14,406 bases of DNA from DATLCI01 sp046714215 (GTDB lineage Bacteria; Acidobacteriota; Terriglobia; Terriglobales; Acidobacteriaceae): contig JBKKBM010000218.1 in assembly GCA_046714215.1 (NCBI GenBank), forward strand, positions 1 to 14,406, in the 5' to 3' direction. A program made the position numbers and the translations under genes. Below are positions 6,262 through 14,139 of this stretch, piece after piece (within the stretch, counting starts at the first letter, position 1; every line of letters starts with the position of its first letter). The notes beneath the pieces were generated by a model. The model searched no databases, had not been told where the DNA came from, and saw only the letters and a list, made by a program, of their open reading frames with translations.

Positions 6262-8331
6262 CTAGTACGGGTACGGCTCTACCTTCCACCGCTCCCATAC
6301 CTTGCAATCCTTGAACAGTTCGAACAAGGTGGCGTCGATTTCGCCGTCTTTTACGGCGTATCCCAGGATGTCGAGTGCCTTTTCGAGCGTAACGGCCTTC
6401 TTATAGGGACGGTCGCTGGCCGAGAGCGCGTCGAAGATGTCGGCGATCGTCATCATGCGCGTCTGGATGGGGATCTCTACCGCTGCCAGTTTGAAGGGAT
6501 AGCCGCGCCCGTTGAGTTTTTCGTGGTGACCGCGCGCGATGGCGGGGATACTGCGGATCTCTTTCGTCCACGGGATCTGCTGCAGGAATTTCAGGGTGTG
6601 GACCACGTGCGACTCGATCTGCATCCGTTCAGCGTCGTCGAGCGACCCTTTGCGGATGGAGAGCAGCCGGACTTCGTCCTCCGCCAGCAACACTTTGTCT
6701 TCGCCGGCAAAATCCTTGAAGTGGTGGGCGGCGATGTCGAGCAGCCGCTCGAAGTTCCCTTCCGGCAGCACGGTGGGCTCGTTCGACTTCAAGATGGTCT
6801 CAAAGTGGGTGTCGAGCACTTTCAACTGCTCGCCCAACTCCGCGTCGAACTTGGGCAGCGAAGCCAGATACTCCTCGCGGCCTTTCTCCAATACATAATC
6901 GAGCTTGGTTTGCAGCGTTTCCGCCTCCATGGAGCGCTTCACGAACTGGAAGCGTTGCTGGATCACGTCCATCTGGGCGGGATAGAGTTTGCGCGCCTTC
7001 ACCAACACTTCTTCGCGCACGCCGACCTTGCCGAAATCGTGCAGCAGGCTGGCGTAGCGGATCTCCTTCATCTCATTGCGGGTGAAACGCAAGTCTGAGA
7101 AGGGACCCGTCTCGCTGCGGTCGGCGACTTCCGCCAATGCGACGGTGAGATTGGCCACGCGGAATGAATGTCCGGAAGTGGTGGGGTCGCGGGCTTCGAT
7201 GGCGATGACGGCCGCTCGCACAAATCCTTCAAACAACCGCTGGATGGCCTCATACAACTGGCTGTTCTCCAGCGCGACGGCCGCCTGGCTGGCGAGCGAC
7301 TCCACGATGGAGCGCTGCCGCTCGACGTAGGGCACCACCTGCTTGGTCACGATGGAGAGGTTCTCCAACTTCGTGCGGAAGTCGACCTTGGAGTTGATGA
7401 GTTGGAGGACGCCGACGATCTCGTCCTTCTGGTTGCGCATGGGCACGGCCAGGATGGACTTCGTGCGATAACCGGAATCCTCATCGAACTTGCGGTTGAT
7501 GGAGTATGGAACTTCCGGCGTCATGTGGTACGCGTCTTCGATCGTGACCGACTTTCCGGTCTTGGCCACGTAGCCGGCTATGGAACTCTCGCTGATCTCC
7601 ATCACCCGTTCGCGGAAGGGGATGCTGACGGAATCGTTCTGCGCCAGCTTGAAGCGCAGGCGCTTCTTCACCTCGCGCTGGTGGACAAGTTTGGTGGCCT
7701 TGTCCGGAGGCGGCTCCACCCCGCTGCCCGGCTCGGCGATCAGCACCTGCGTCTGCGGATTCTCTTCGTCGTCCGGCTCTACCAGATACAGCGATCCGGC
7801 GTCGCTGTTGGTGATCTCGCGGCTCTTGGTCAAGATCAGTTCCAGCAGCTTACCGGTATCGTGCTCGGCGGAGAGGGCCGCGCCGATCTGGTTCAGGTCA
7901 TGGATCTCTTTGGTGGCCCCTTGCAATTTGGCCGTGATCTCACGGCGATTCGCGAGCAACTGGATATGGTCAATGGCGTTGTCCACCATCCGCTCCAGGA
8001 TGCTGGTGGGCGTTACCGCCGGCAGGAAGGCGTAAACGGCGCCATCATTGCGGGAATCTTTGAAACGACTGTCACTGAGCGCGATCACCCGGACATTCGG
8101 CTTGCGGAGCGCCTGGTAGTGGTCGTCCACCTGGTATTCGCGGGTCACCAGGTAGATGTGCTCTACCTGGTCGAACTCACTGCCCAGCACCTCATGGGCG
8201 ATGCGCCGGTACCGCTGCACGCCATTCAACGCCTTCCGGGCGGGCTCATCCCCCTCGAAGAACACCACCAGCGGCAACTGCCGGGAGCCGGACGACTGCA
8301 GCGGACTCTTGATGGGGGCGGATGTCGTCAT
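6262..8331 (-). CDS. Pseudo-receiver/GAF/HD-GYP signalling protein with insertion in the HD-GYP core
   Basis: This 689-residue soluble protein has three parts. Residues about 18-125 resemble a response-regulator receiver fold without a clear phosphorylation pocket. A helical linker (125-155) leads to a GAF sensor domain (about 160-350). The C-terminus is an HD-GYP phosphodiesterase domain (about 365-685), the family that degrades cyclic di-GMP. Visible motifs are GHSFRVA (387-393), HDFGK (431-435), a later histidine (H575 in ESHVVH), HHEKLNGRGYP (602-612, where the usual DG is NG) and ADIFDALSASDRPYK (630-644). Between HDFGK and H575 there are about 140 residues instead of the usual 25-30, so about 115 helical residues are inserted. 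Metal-ligand residues appear kept, so activity is plausible but unproven. The gene stands alone between spacers of 155 and 172 bases. No good ribosome binding site precedes the ATG. Confidence 0.88.
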   Translation of the reverse strand: MTTSAPIKSPLQSSGSRQLPLVVFFEGDEPARKALNGVQRYRRIAHEVLGSEFDQVEHIYLVTREYQVDDHYQALRKPNVRVIALSDSRFKDSRNDGAVYAFLPAVTPTSILERMVDNAIDHIQLLANRREITAKLQGATKEIHDLNQIGAALSAEHDTGKLLELILTKSREITNSDAGSLYLVEPDDEENPQTQVLIAEPGSGVEPPPDKATKLVHQREVKKRLRFKLAQNDSVSIPFRERVMEISESSIAGYVAKTGKSVTIEDAYHMTPEVPYSINRKFDEDSGYRTKSILAVPMRNQKDEIVGVLQLINSKVDFRTKLENLSIVTKQVVPYVERQRSIVESLASQAAVALENSQLYEAIQRLFEGFVRAAVIAIEARDPTTSGHSFRVANLTVALAEVADRSETGPFSDLRFTRNEMKEIRYASLLHDFGKVGVREEVLVKARKLYPAQMDVIQQRFQFVKRSMEAETLQTKLDYVLEKGREEYLASLPKFDAELGEQLKVLDTHFETILKSNEPTVLPEGNFERLLDIAAHHFKDFAGEDKVLLAEDEVRLLSIRKGSLDDAERMQIESHVVHTLKFLQQIPWTKEIRSIPAIARGHHEKLNGRGYPFKLAAVEIPIQTRMMTIADIFDALSASDRPYKKAVTLEKALDILGYAVKDGEIDATLFELFKDCKVWERWKVEPYPY

Positions 8332-8366
8332 GGACGCACTTGGGCCTTCAGCGGGGGGAGTCAGGG

Positions 8367-8372
8367 ATTATA
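8367..8372 (-). promoter_or_regulatory. -10 box of the HD-GYP gene
   Basis: A perfect TATAAT on the minus strand, followed by CC, lies 35 bases before the ATG at 8331. Transcription would start near 8360 and give a leader of about 28 bases. No convincing -35 box is found at 16-18 bases (the best is TATGAT at 8390-8395), so an activator or another sigma factor may be needed. Confidence 0.45.
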
Positions 8373-8465
8373 TCCCGCAAGCAGGCCGAATCATACGGCC
8401 TTAGTGTTACTAAAGTAAATAAGGGTTCTGGCGCAAGGGAGCCCGTCTGGTCGGCCTTATGCGCT

Positions 8466-8478
8466 GGTCCAGCGGACC
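8466..8478. other. Short hairpin after kinase gene
   Basis: GGTCC and GGACC form a 5-bp stem with a three-base loop, about 25 bases past the stop codon of the upstream kinase gene (minus strand). There is no following T run, so terminator function is uncertain. Confidence 0.25.
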
Positions 8479-8503
8479 TAATAATTAAGGTGAGTGGGAT
8501 GGG

Positions 8504-11182
8504 CTACTTAGGCAGTTGCTTGCGCCAATCGCTGATCCAGGCCAGGCGCTGGGTCCCGGATTTCGCCGGCGCGGCGACAACCACGATGCGGCTGTCAGGT
8601 GCGACATCATAAAAGTAGTTCGAGGCCGAAGCCACGGCACTCAGCGAGAAAATCTTACGGCTTTGGGTCACCTGGAACGTGCTGTTGTCATAGGTCACAT
8701 CAGCAATGTAGAAATCATCCGCATTCGTGTAGATCACATGCTTGCCGTCACGCGTCCACCGGGGCCAGTCGCCACCACCGGATGAGATCTGGAACTTCCC
8801 CCCGGGGCCGGGAAATGGCATGGCATAGATCTCCGACGTGCCGGATGCATTCGAGTCATAGATGATCCACTTACCGTCCGGCGAGAACATGCCGTCCGCC
8901 TCGCCGAAAGTGGTTGCCACCAGCGGGAATGGCTTCTTCTCGCCAAACGTGGGCAACACCCACAGGTCAGTCCGTTGTCCGGGGGAAGTGCGGTTGAAGG
9001 TGATGTATCTACCATCGCGAGACCAATCGCTGAGTTGCAGCCCTTCCGCGACCTGCAGTAGAACTTCCTCCGCGCCACTGCCGTCGGCTGCTTTTACCGC
9101 GATCTGATTGGCCGCGTTCCTAAGCCGGTTAAATGCGACTCTCTTCCCGTCCGCAGACCACGCAGGATTACCCTCCGGGGTGGTGTCAAAGGTGAGACGG
9201 CTGCGCATCTCCCGACCCAGGCTGAGCAGCCAAACATCCTGATTCCCTGGATCCAGGGCCACCGCGAGGCTCTTACCGTCCGGGGAAACGCGCGTCCCGG
9301 ACCAGTTTCCGATGCCGGCGACCTGCCCCAGTTCCCGGCCGTCCAGTCCATACCACATCAACCGCGCTTCCGCTGCGCTGGGACCAACGGCAAAGATCAG
9401 CGATCCGGTCTGCGAAACCGAGAAATTCGAGCGTCCGAATTGGGGATCGGACTGAATCCGCTCGAACAGCGGAACGGGATCCCCCTTCACTTTCAGGGAA
9501 CCGGCATCGAATCCCTGCGCCAGCAGGTTTCCGCCGCGGGTGAAGAAAAGATATCCATCGGCATAGGCCACACTGCTGGTTCCGGTGAGCACAAGCTGGC
9601 GCGTTCCTCCCTCGAGCGAGCCGGCGTAGACCGAATAGGATTCGCTATCTTCGCTGCCGCCCTGGTTCCAAGCCAGGAAAAGGAAATTTCGACCATCGGG
9701 CAGAAAGAGCGGCCACCGATGGCTCGTTTCGGAAGTCAGAACCTTGGTGATTGCGACGGGCGTTCCACCCGCAGCCGCCACCTTCAGGATAGGGTCACCG
9801 GTGGCGGGTGAAAAAATAATGATCCCGTCTTCGTTCCAGCTCCCACCGCGGCCCGCGGGCGCGTCACAGATGCTGGTGACCGGTCCGCCGGCAATGTCGA
9901 CGCGCTTCATCCGGCTTTCCTGAAAAAATCCCACCTGCTTGTTGTCAGCCGACCAGAACGGGTACATCGCACCCTCGGTACCGGCGATCGGTAAAGGTGT
10001 GAGCGACTGGAGGGCGCGCACCCAAAGCAGGCGCTTGCCGTCGGTGCCTGATGCCTGGAAAACGATTTTCGTGCCATCCGGCGAGATCACTGGCGGCCCC
10101 CCGCCCTGGCCGGTGAAGGTGAACTGCCCGCCTTCGGGCGGCAAGATGAATGTCTGCACCACGCCCGGAGAACGGCCCACTCCAAACAGCCACATCGCGA
10201 GTGCGGTGACCACGACCGCCGCTGCGGCCACACCTGCCGTCGTCGCCCATTTCTGGTAGCGCTTGCGCTTTACTCCCGGACTCACCGCCCGCGCCGACGA
10301 ACTTGTCTGGCTGATCCATTTGAGTTCGGACTTCAAGTCAGCCGCCGTCTGCCAGCGCTCATCCGGATCTTTGGCCAGTGCACGCTTCACAATGTGTTCG
10401 AATGCGGGCGGAATCGTGGGTTGGATGGCGCTGATGGGCTCGGGCTCCTTCTCCAGGATGGCCGACATCACTGAGATCTGGCTCTTGCCCTCGAACGCGC
10501 GCTTGCCCGTCGCCATCTCGTAGAGCACGGCGCCATAGGCAAAGATGTCACTGCGCGCGTCCGCTTCTTTGCCCTCGAGCTGCTCGGGACTCATGTATTG
10601 GAAAGTTCCGACGATGGTCCCCGCTTGGGTCACGGGCGAAGCCGGACTGGTGCGCGTGACCGCCGCCGTGAGCGACGATACCGATGTCGCTCCCATCGCC
10701 AACCCCGACGCTTTCGCCAGGCCAAAATCCATCAGCTTGGCCCCGGCCTTGGTCAGCATGATGTTGCCAGGCTTCAGGTCGCGGTGCAGGATACCCTGCC
10801 GGTGCGCTTTCTCCAGTGCGTCCGCCACTTCGATTCCGATCTTCAGCACCTGATCGATCGGCAACGCGCCTTTCTGCTGGACGCGCTCGGACAAAGTCTC
10901 CCCTTCAAGGAATTCCATCACCAAGAAATCCACACCGTCTTGAGAGCCCACGTCGAATAGCGCGCAGATATGCGGATGCTGCAGGGCGGAGATGGACTTG
11001 GCTTCGCGCTCGAAGCGCAGCTTCAATTCAGGATTGGAGGAGAGATGCGCGGGCAGGACTTTGATAGCAACGGTGCGATCGAGCCTCGTGTCCCGCGCCT
11101 TATAGACTTCGCCCATTCCGCCGGCGCCAGCGGGGGAAAGGATTTCGTATGGGCCTAGCATCGCGCCAGCGGTTAGGGGCAT
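8504..11182 (-). CDS. Transmembrane Ser/Thr protein kinase with TolB/WD40-like beta-propeller sensor (second of the tandem pair)
   Basis: This 892-residue protein has a Hanks-type kinase domain (about 12-285) with glycine loop GAGGMGEVY (19-27), K41, HRDLKPGN (133-140, catalytic D135), DFG (152-154) and MSPEQ (197-201); all key residues are present. The segment between DFG and SPE is long (about 43 residues) and rich in Ser/Thr, a likely site of autophosphorylation. One membrane helix (about 312-334) follows. The rest (about 345-890) is an external propeller with repeated SPDG/SADGK/SRDGRY blades (for example 366-369, 633-636, 766-769). The architecture is typical of acidobacterial PSTKs: an outside ligand or wall signal would control cytoplasmic kinase activity; ligand and substrates are unknown. 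Residues 1-160 differ from the upstream kinase at only 11 positions. It has its own promoter in the 52-base gap behind that gene. Confidence 0.92.
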   Translation of the reverse strand: MPLTAGAMLGPYEILSPAGAGGMGEVYKARDTRLDRTVAIKVLPAHLSSNPELKLRFEREAKSISALQHPHICALFDVGSQDGVDFLVMEFLEGETLSERVQQKGALPIDQVLKIGIEVADALEKAHRQGILHRDLKPGNIMLTKAGAKLMDFGLAKASGLAMGATSVSSLTAAVTRTSPASPVTQAGTIVGTFQYMSPEQLEGKEADARSDIFAYGAVLYEMATGKRAFEGKSQISVMSAILEKEPEPISAIQPTIPPAFEHIVKRALAKDPDERWQTAADLKSELKWISQTSSSARAVSPGVKRKRYQKWATTAGVAAAAVVVTALAMWLFGVGRSPGVVQTFILPPEGGQFTFTGQGGGPPVISPDGTKIVFQASGTDGKRLLWVRALQSLTPLPIAGTEGAMYPFWSADNKQVGFFQESRMKRVDIAGGPVTSICDAPAGRGGSWNEDGIIIFSPATGDPILKVAAAGGTPVAITKVLTSETSHRWPLFLPDGRNFLFLAWNQGGSEDSESYSVYAGSLEGGTRQLVLTGTSSVAYADGYLFFTRGGNLLAQGFDAGSLKVKGDPVPLFERIQSDPQFGRSNFSVSQTGSLIFAVGPSAAEARLMWYGLDGRELGQVAGIGNWSGTRVSPDGKSLAVALDPGNQDVWLLSLGREMRSRLTFDTTPEGNPAWSADGKRVAFNRLRNAANQIAVKAADGSGAEEVLLQVAEGLQLSDWSRDGRYITFNRTSPGQRTDLWVLPTFGEKKPFPLVATTFGEADGMFSPDGKWIIYDSNASGTSEIYAMPFPGPGGKFQISSGGGDWPRWTRDGKHVIYTNADDFYIADVTYDNSTFQVTQSRKIFSLSAVASASNYFYDVAPDSRIVVVAAPAKSGTQRLAWISDWRKQLPK
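10298..11182 (-). repeat. Kinase-domain direct repeat, copy 1
   Basis: Codons 1-295 of this kinase gene closely match codons 1-296 of the neighbour (13029-13916), in the same orientation. One 62-residue run in the kinase C-lobe (about 189-250) is identical. Similarity falls off at the juxtamembrane region. Confidence 0.8.
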
Positions 11183-11193
11183 AAGGTGCGCGG

Positions 11194-11222
11194 ATTATAT
11201 CCAATAGGAAAGCATTCCCCAA
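11194..11222 (-). promoter_or_regulatory. Near-leaderless promoter of the downstream kinase
   Basis: On the minus strand TTGGGG (11217-11222) is followed after 17 bases by a perfect TATAAT (11194-11199). Only 11 bases, CCGCGCACCTT, separate the -10 box from the ATG. Transcription from the normal distance would start about four bases before the start codon. There is no Shine-Dalgarno sequence, which fits a leaderless or nearly leaderless mRNA. Confidence 0.6.
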
Positions 11223-11234
11223 GAAAGACCGCGC

Positions 11235-13916
11235 TCAGTCTTTCGGCTTCCAGTTCTGCAGCAGAGTGAGCGGGGCCGGCCGGTCAACCCCGGAAGTCAT
11301 AAGGCCGAGGAATTTCCCGTCCTTCGAGACATCCAGAGATTCGAGTGGTCGAGCGGCTTTGAACAACTCTCGCGGCGTAGCCGGATGGAACTCCTGCCCC
11401 TCGCGGGTCACCGCTTCCATCACGGCACCGGCGGGATTCAGGTAATACAGCTTTTTGCCGTCCGGGGACCATTGCGCGGTCCGGCTGTCCGCCTCGTACT
11501 TCGCCCCGTCATTGGATATCTGCCACTTGCGGCCGCTGGGATACTCGGAAACATATAACTCCCAGCGTCGGCTTTCGTTGGAGAGATAGGCAAAGTACTT
11601 TCCATCGGGAGAAAGCGCAACTGCCACCTGGTCGAACGGCCCCGCGATCAGCGGGGCCCGCGGCCCCCCGTCGACGGGAAGCAAGACTATATCGAAGCTG
11701 GTAACGGATTCCTGCGCGGTGGCGATCAGCGCCTTCTCGTCCGGAGTCCAATCCGCAACGCCCAGGTAAAGATTGGTCTGCAGTATCTTCTTGGGCTGCG
11801 CCCCTTGCTCGTCCGCAATGAACACCTTGGTGGCAAAACCGTTGGTCGAGACATAGGCAAGCCTCTTCGAATCTCGCGCCCACGCGGCCGAATATCCGCT
11901 GGGCTCGAAGGTCAACCGAGACAGGGTCTTGCGGCCGGAATTTCCGAACCAAAGGTCTCCCAGCGTGTTACCGGCTGGATAAAGGGCAACGATGAATTGA
12001 TCCGTTTCCGGATTGAATCTCGGCGCGGTGAAGGTATCGACCTCGCCGATCTCTTCCATCGCAATACCGCGACCATCAAACATATGAATCTGCTGGCGTG
12101 TGGCCGAGGGCTTGCGTAAAAGCACCGTGCCGTCCCGCGCTACGGAAAAATTACCCAGAGCTTTGGGATGGTAATACTCCACCTGGCCTGCGACTGTCTT
12201 GGGCGTCCCGGTCAGTTTGGTTGCCCCCGTATCAAAATCCTGCGCCAGCAAATTGCCATCTTTCATTAAGAACAGCTGGCCGTTGGCATAGGCGACGTTA
12301 GAGCCAGCCTCGATGAGCAGGTGCGGTTCGCCCCCGTCCATGCCCGCCGTGACCACCTGATTGCGCTGCACCCCGCCTTCATTCCGGATGCGGACGAAGA
12401 CCAGATTCTTCCCATCGGGAAGGAAGTAGGGTAGGCGATCAGACATTCGCTCCGGATTTGGCACGGGAGTCTTCGTGACCGCGGCCGGCGTCCCGCCATT
12501 CTCTGAGACCCGCATTAAGGGGCCGTCGATGTTGGGGGCATAGACGATATCGCCTTTGTCGTTCCACGTTCCTCCCCGCGCTTCCTGCGTGTCAGCTAGG
12601 ATCTGCACCGTCTCATTGGCAACATCCACTCGCTTCAGTTTTCCCTCGGCGAAAAAGCCCAGAGAGCGGCTGTTCGCTGACCAGAACGGATAAAAGGCGC
12701 CCTCGGTGCCCGCCAGCCGGCGCGACACCGGCTTGCTTAACTCCCGCACCCACAATGTCTGTTTGGCGCCTTCGGTCGCGATAAACGCCACTTGCGTCGC
12801 GTCCGGCGAGATGACCACGTGCTGGCTGGTAACGATGTCGGAGAATTGCATTCCCGGCGGCGCCGTGATCTCCGACCACACCATCGGCTCGGCTGCCGGC
12901 CCCGGACGCAGGGCCCACGCTAGCAACGCTAGCGCCACCATCCACCCGGCCACGGCCAGGATAGGGGCGTACCGTTTGAGCTTCGCCGCTGCGGGCCGTG
13001 ACAATTTTTCCGTCAAGGCGGCTGCATGACTGCCGGATTCGCTCACCCACTTCAACTCCGAACGAATGTCTCCCGCGGTCTGCCAGCGCTCATCGGGATC
13101 TTTGGCCAGTGCACGCTTCACCACGTGCTCAAAGGCTGCCGGCGTGAGCGGTTGGATCGAACTAATAGGTTCCGGTTCTTTTTCCAGGATGGCCGACATC
13201 ACCGAGATCTGACTTTTGCCCTCGAACGCACGCTTGCCCGTCGCCATCTCGTAAAGCACGGCGCCATAGGCAAAGATGTCACTGCGGGCGTCCGCTTCCT
13301 TCCCCTCGAGCTGTTCCGGACTCATGTACTGGAAGGTTCCGACGATCGTCCCTGCCTGGGTCACCGGTGACGCCGGACTGGTGCGCGTGACGGCCGCCGT
13401 CAACGCCGTGGCCGAACCCGCCGCTCCCACCGCCAGCCCCGACGCTTTCGCCAAGCCAAAATCCATCAGCTTGGCCCCGCCCTTGGTCAGCATGATGTTG
13501 CCGGGCTTCAGGTCGCGATGCAGGATGCCCTGCCGGTGCGCGCGGTCGAGCGCGTCGGCGATCTCGATGCCCGTCTTCAATACCTGATCGATCGGCAACG
13601 CGCCCTTCTGCTGAACGCGGGCAGAAAGCGTCTCTCCTTCAAGGAACTCCATGACCAGGAAGTCCACGCCATCCTGCGAGCCCACATCGAATAGCGCGCA
13701 GATATGCGGATGCTGCAGGGCTGATATGGACTTGGCTTCGCGCTCGAAGCGCTGCTTCAGTCCGGGATCGGAAGAAAGGTGCGAGGGCAGGACTTTGATG
13801 GCGACGGTGCGATCGAGCCGCGTGTCGCGTGCTTTATAGACTTCGCCCATGCCACCGGCGCCGGCAGGGGAAAGGATTTCGTACGGGCCGAGGAGCGCTC
13901 CAGCGGTGAGGGGCAT
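11235..13916 (-). CDS. Transmembrane Ser/Thr protein kinase with TolB/WD40-like beta-propeller sensor (first of the tandem pair)
   Basis: This 893-residue protein has a kinase domain (about 12-285) with GAGGMGEVY (19-27), K41, HRDLKPGN (133-140), DFG (152-154) and MSPEQ (198-202), all intact. The activation segment is long and Ser/Thr-rich as in its neighbour, with one extra residue. A membrane helix lies at about 316-336 (ILAVAGWMVALALLAWAL). The outer region (about 345-890) is a propeller with blades marked by SPDATQ (370), LPDGKN (499), SPDGKY (769) and SPDGKK (817). It shares the island AGTEGAxYPFWSA (about 402-414) with the neighbour, but most of the sensor differs strongly, so the two kinases probably sense different things and may share targets. 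It is divergent from the CNBD gene at 14140 and has its own promoter. Confidence 0.92.
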   Translation of the reverse strand: MPLTAGALLGPYEILSPAGAGGMGEVYKARDTRLDRTVAIKVLPSHLSSDPGLKQRFEREAKSISALQHPHICALFDVGSQDGVDFLVMEFLEGETLSARVQQKGALPIDQVLKTGIEIADALDRAHRQGILHRDLKPGNIMLTKGGAKLMDFGLAKASGLAVGAAGSATALTAAVTRTSPASPVTQAGTIVGTFQYMSPEQLEGKEADARSDIFAYGAVLYEMATGKRAFEGKSQISVMSAILEKEPEPISSIQPLTPAAFEHVVKRALAKDPDERWQTAGDIRSELKWVSESGSHAAALTEKLSRPAAAKLKRYAPILAVAGWMVALALLAWALRPGPAAEPMVWSEITAPPGMQFSDIVTSQHVVISPDATQVAFIATEGAKQTLWVRELSKPVSRRLAGTEGAFYPFWSANSRSLGFFAEGKLKRVDVANETVQILADTQEARGGTWNDKGDIVYAPNIDGPLMRVSENGGTPAAVTKTPVPNPERMSDRLPYFLPDGKNLVFVRIRNEGGVQRNQVVTAGMDGGEPHLLIEAGSNVAYANGQLFLMKDGNLLAQDFDTGATKLTGTPKTVAGQVEYYHPKALGNFSVARDGTVLLRKPSATRQQIHMFDGRGIAMEEIGEVDTFTAPRFNPETDQFIVALYPAGNTLGDLWFGNSGRKTLSRLTFEPSGYSAAWARDSKRLAYVSTNGFATKVFIADEQGAQPKKILQTNLYLGVADWTPDEKALIATAQESVTSFDIVLLPVDGGPRAPLIAGPFDQVAVALSPDGKYFAYLSNESRRWELYVSEYPSGRKWQISNDGAKYEADSRTAQWSPDGKKLYYLNPAGAVMEAVTREGQEFHPATPRELFKAARPLESLDVSKDGKFLGLMTSGVDRPAPLTLLQNWKPKD
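13029..13916 (-). repeat. Kinase-domain direct repeat, copy 2
   Basis: This is the partner of the repeat at 10298-11182. The conserved stretch continues a little upstream of the ATG through the shared CCGCGCACC and TATAAT and a GGGAATG motif. This indicates that promoter and kinase domain were duplicated together. Confidence 0.8.
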
Positions 13917-13927
13917 AGGGTGCGCGG

Positions 13928-13933
13928 ATTATA
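13928..13933 (-). promoter_or_regulatory. Near-leaderless -10 box of the upstream kinase
   Basis: A perfect TATAAT on the minus strand is followed by CCGCGCACCCT and then the ATG, again an 11-base gap and no Shine-Dalgarno. No good -35 box lies at 17 bases (GGGGGC). The promoter matches that of the other kinase gene downstream of the -10, with one base changed. Confidence 0.55.
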
Positions 13934-14043
13934 TAGTGTAAACCATTCCCGCCCCCCCGGTGCACCGCCTTAGGCCAGGCTTAGCCTGAGAATTTGTACG
14001 TCGATACGGAGTTTCCCCTCTCCTGCCTATTATCCAACTGGTA

Positions 14044-14049
14044 TATAAT
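14044..14049 (+). promoter_or_regulatory. -10 box of the CNBD gene
   Basis: A perfect TATAAT followed by CC faces right in the divergent spacer. A TG at 14039-14040 could add extended -10 character to the overlapping TATATA. No good -35 is seen. The leader would be about 84 bases; it contains a weak imperfect hairpin (CGGA...TCCG, about 14094-14112) and no riboswitch that I recognise. Confidence 0.45.
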
Positions 14050-14125
14050 CCACCGACTCCCCCAAGCTAAGGGCTCGTGGCTATTTGCTGCCCGGAAACG
14101 TATTGTCTCCGTGAGGCCCCGTAAT

Positions 14126-14131
14126 AAGGAG
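14126..14131 (+). promoter_or_regulatory. Ribosome binding site of the CNBD gene
   Basis: AAGGAG lies eight bases before the ATG at 14140, ideal spacing, and fixes the start of this gene. It contrasts with the kinase genes next door, which have none. Confidence 0.8.
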
Positions 14132-14139
14132 ATCTCCAC

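Noticed and set aside
7168..8418. Long plus-strand open frame (416 codons) antisense to the HD-GYP gene
   Set aside because: It is a codon-bias shadow of the minus-strand gene: its composition is His/Leu/Asp-rich without domains, and the minus-strand product has clear GAF and HD-GYP motifs.
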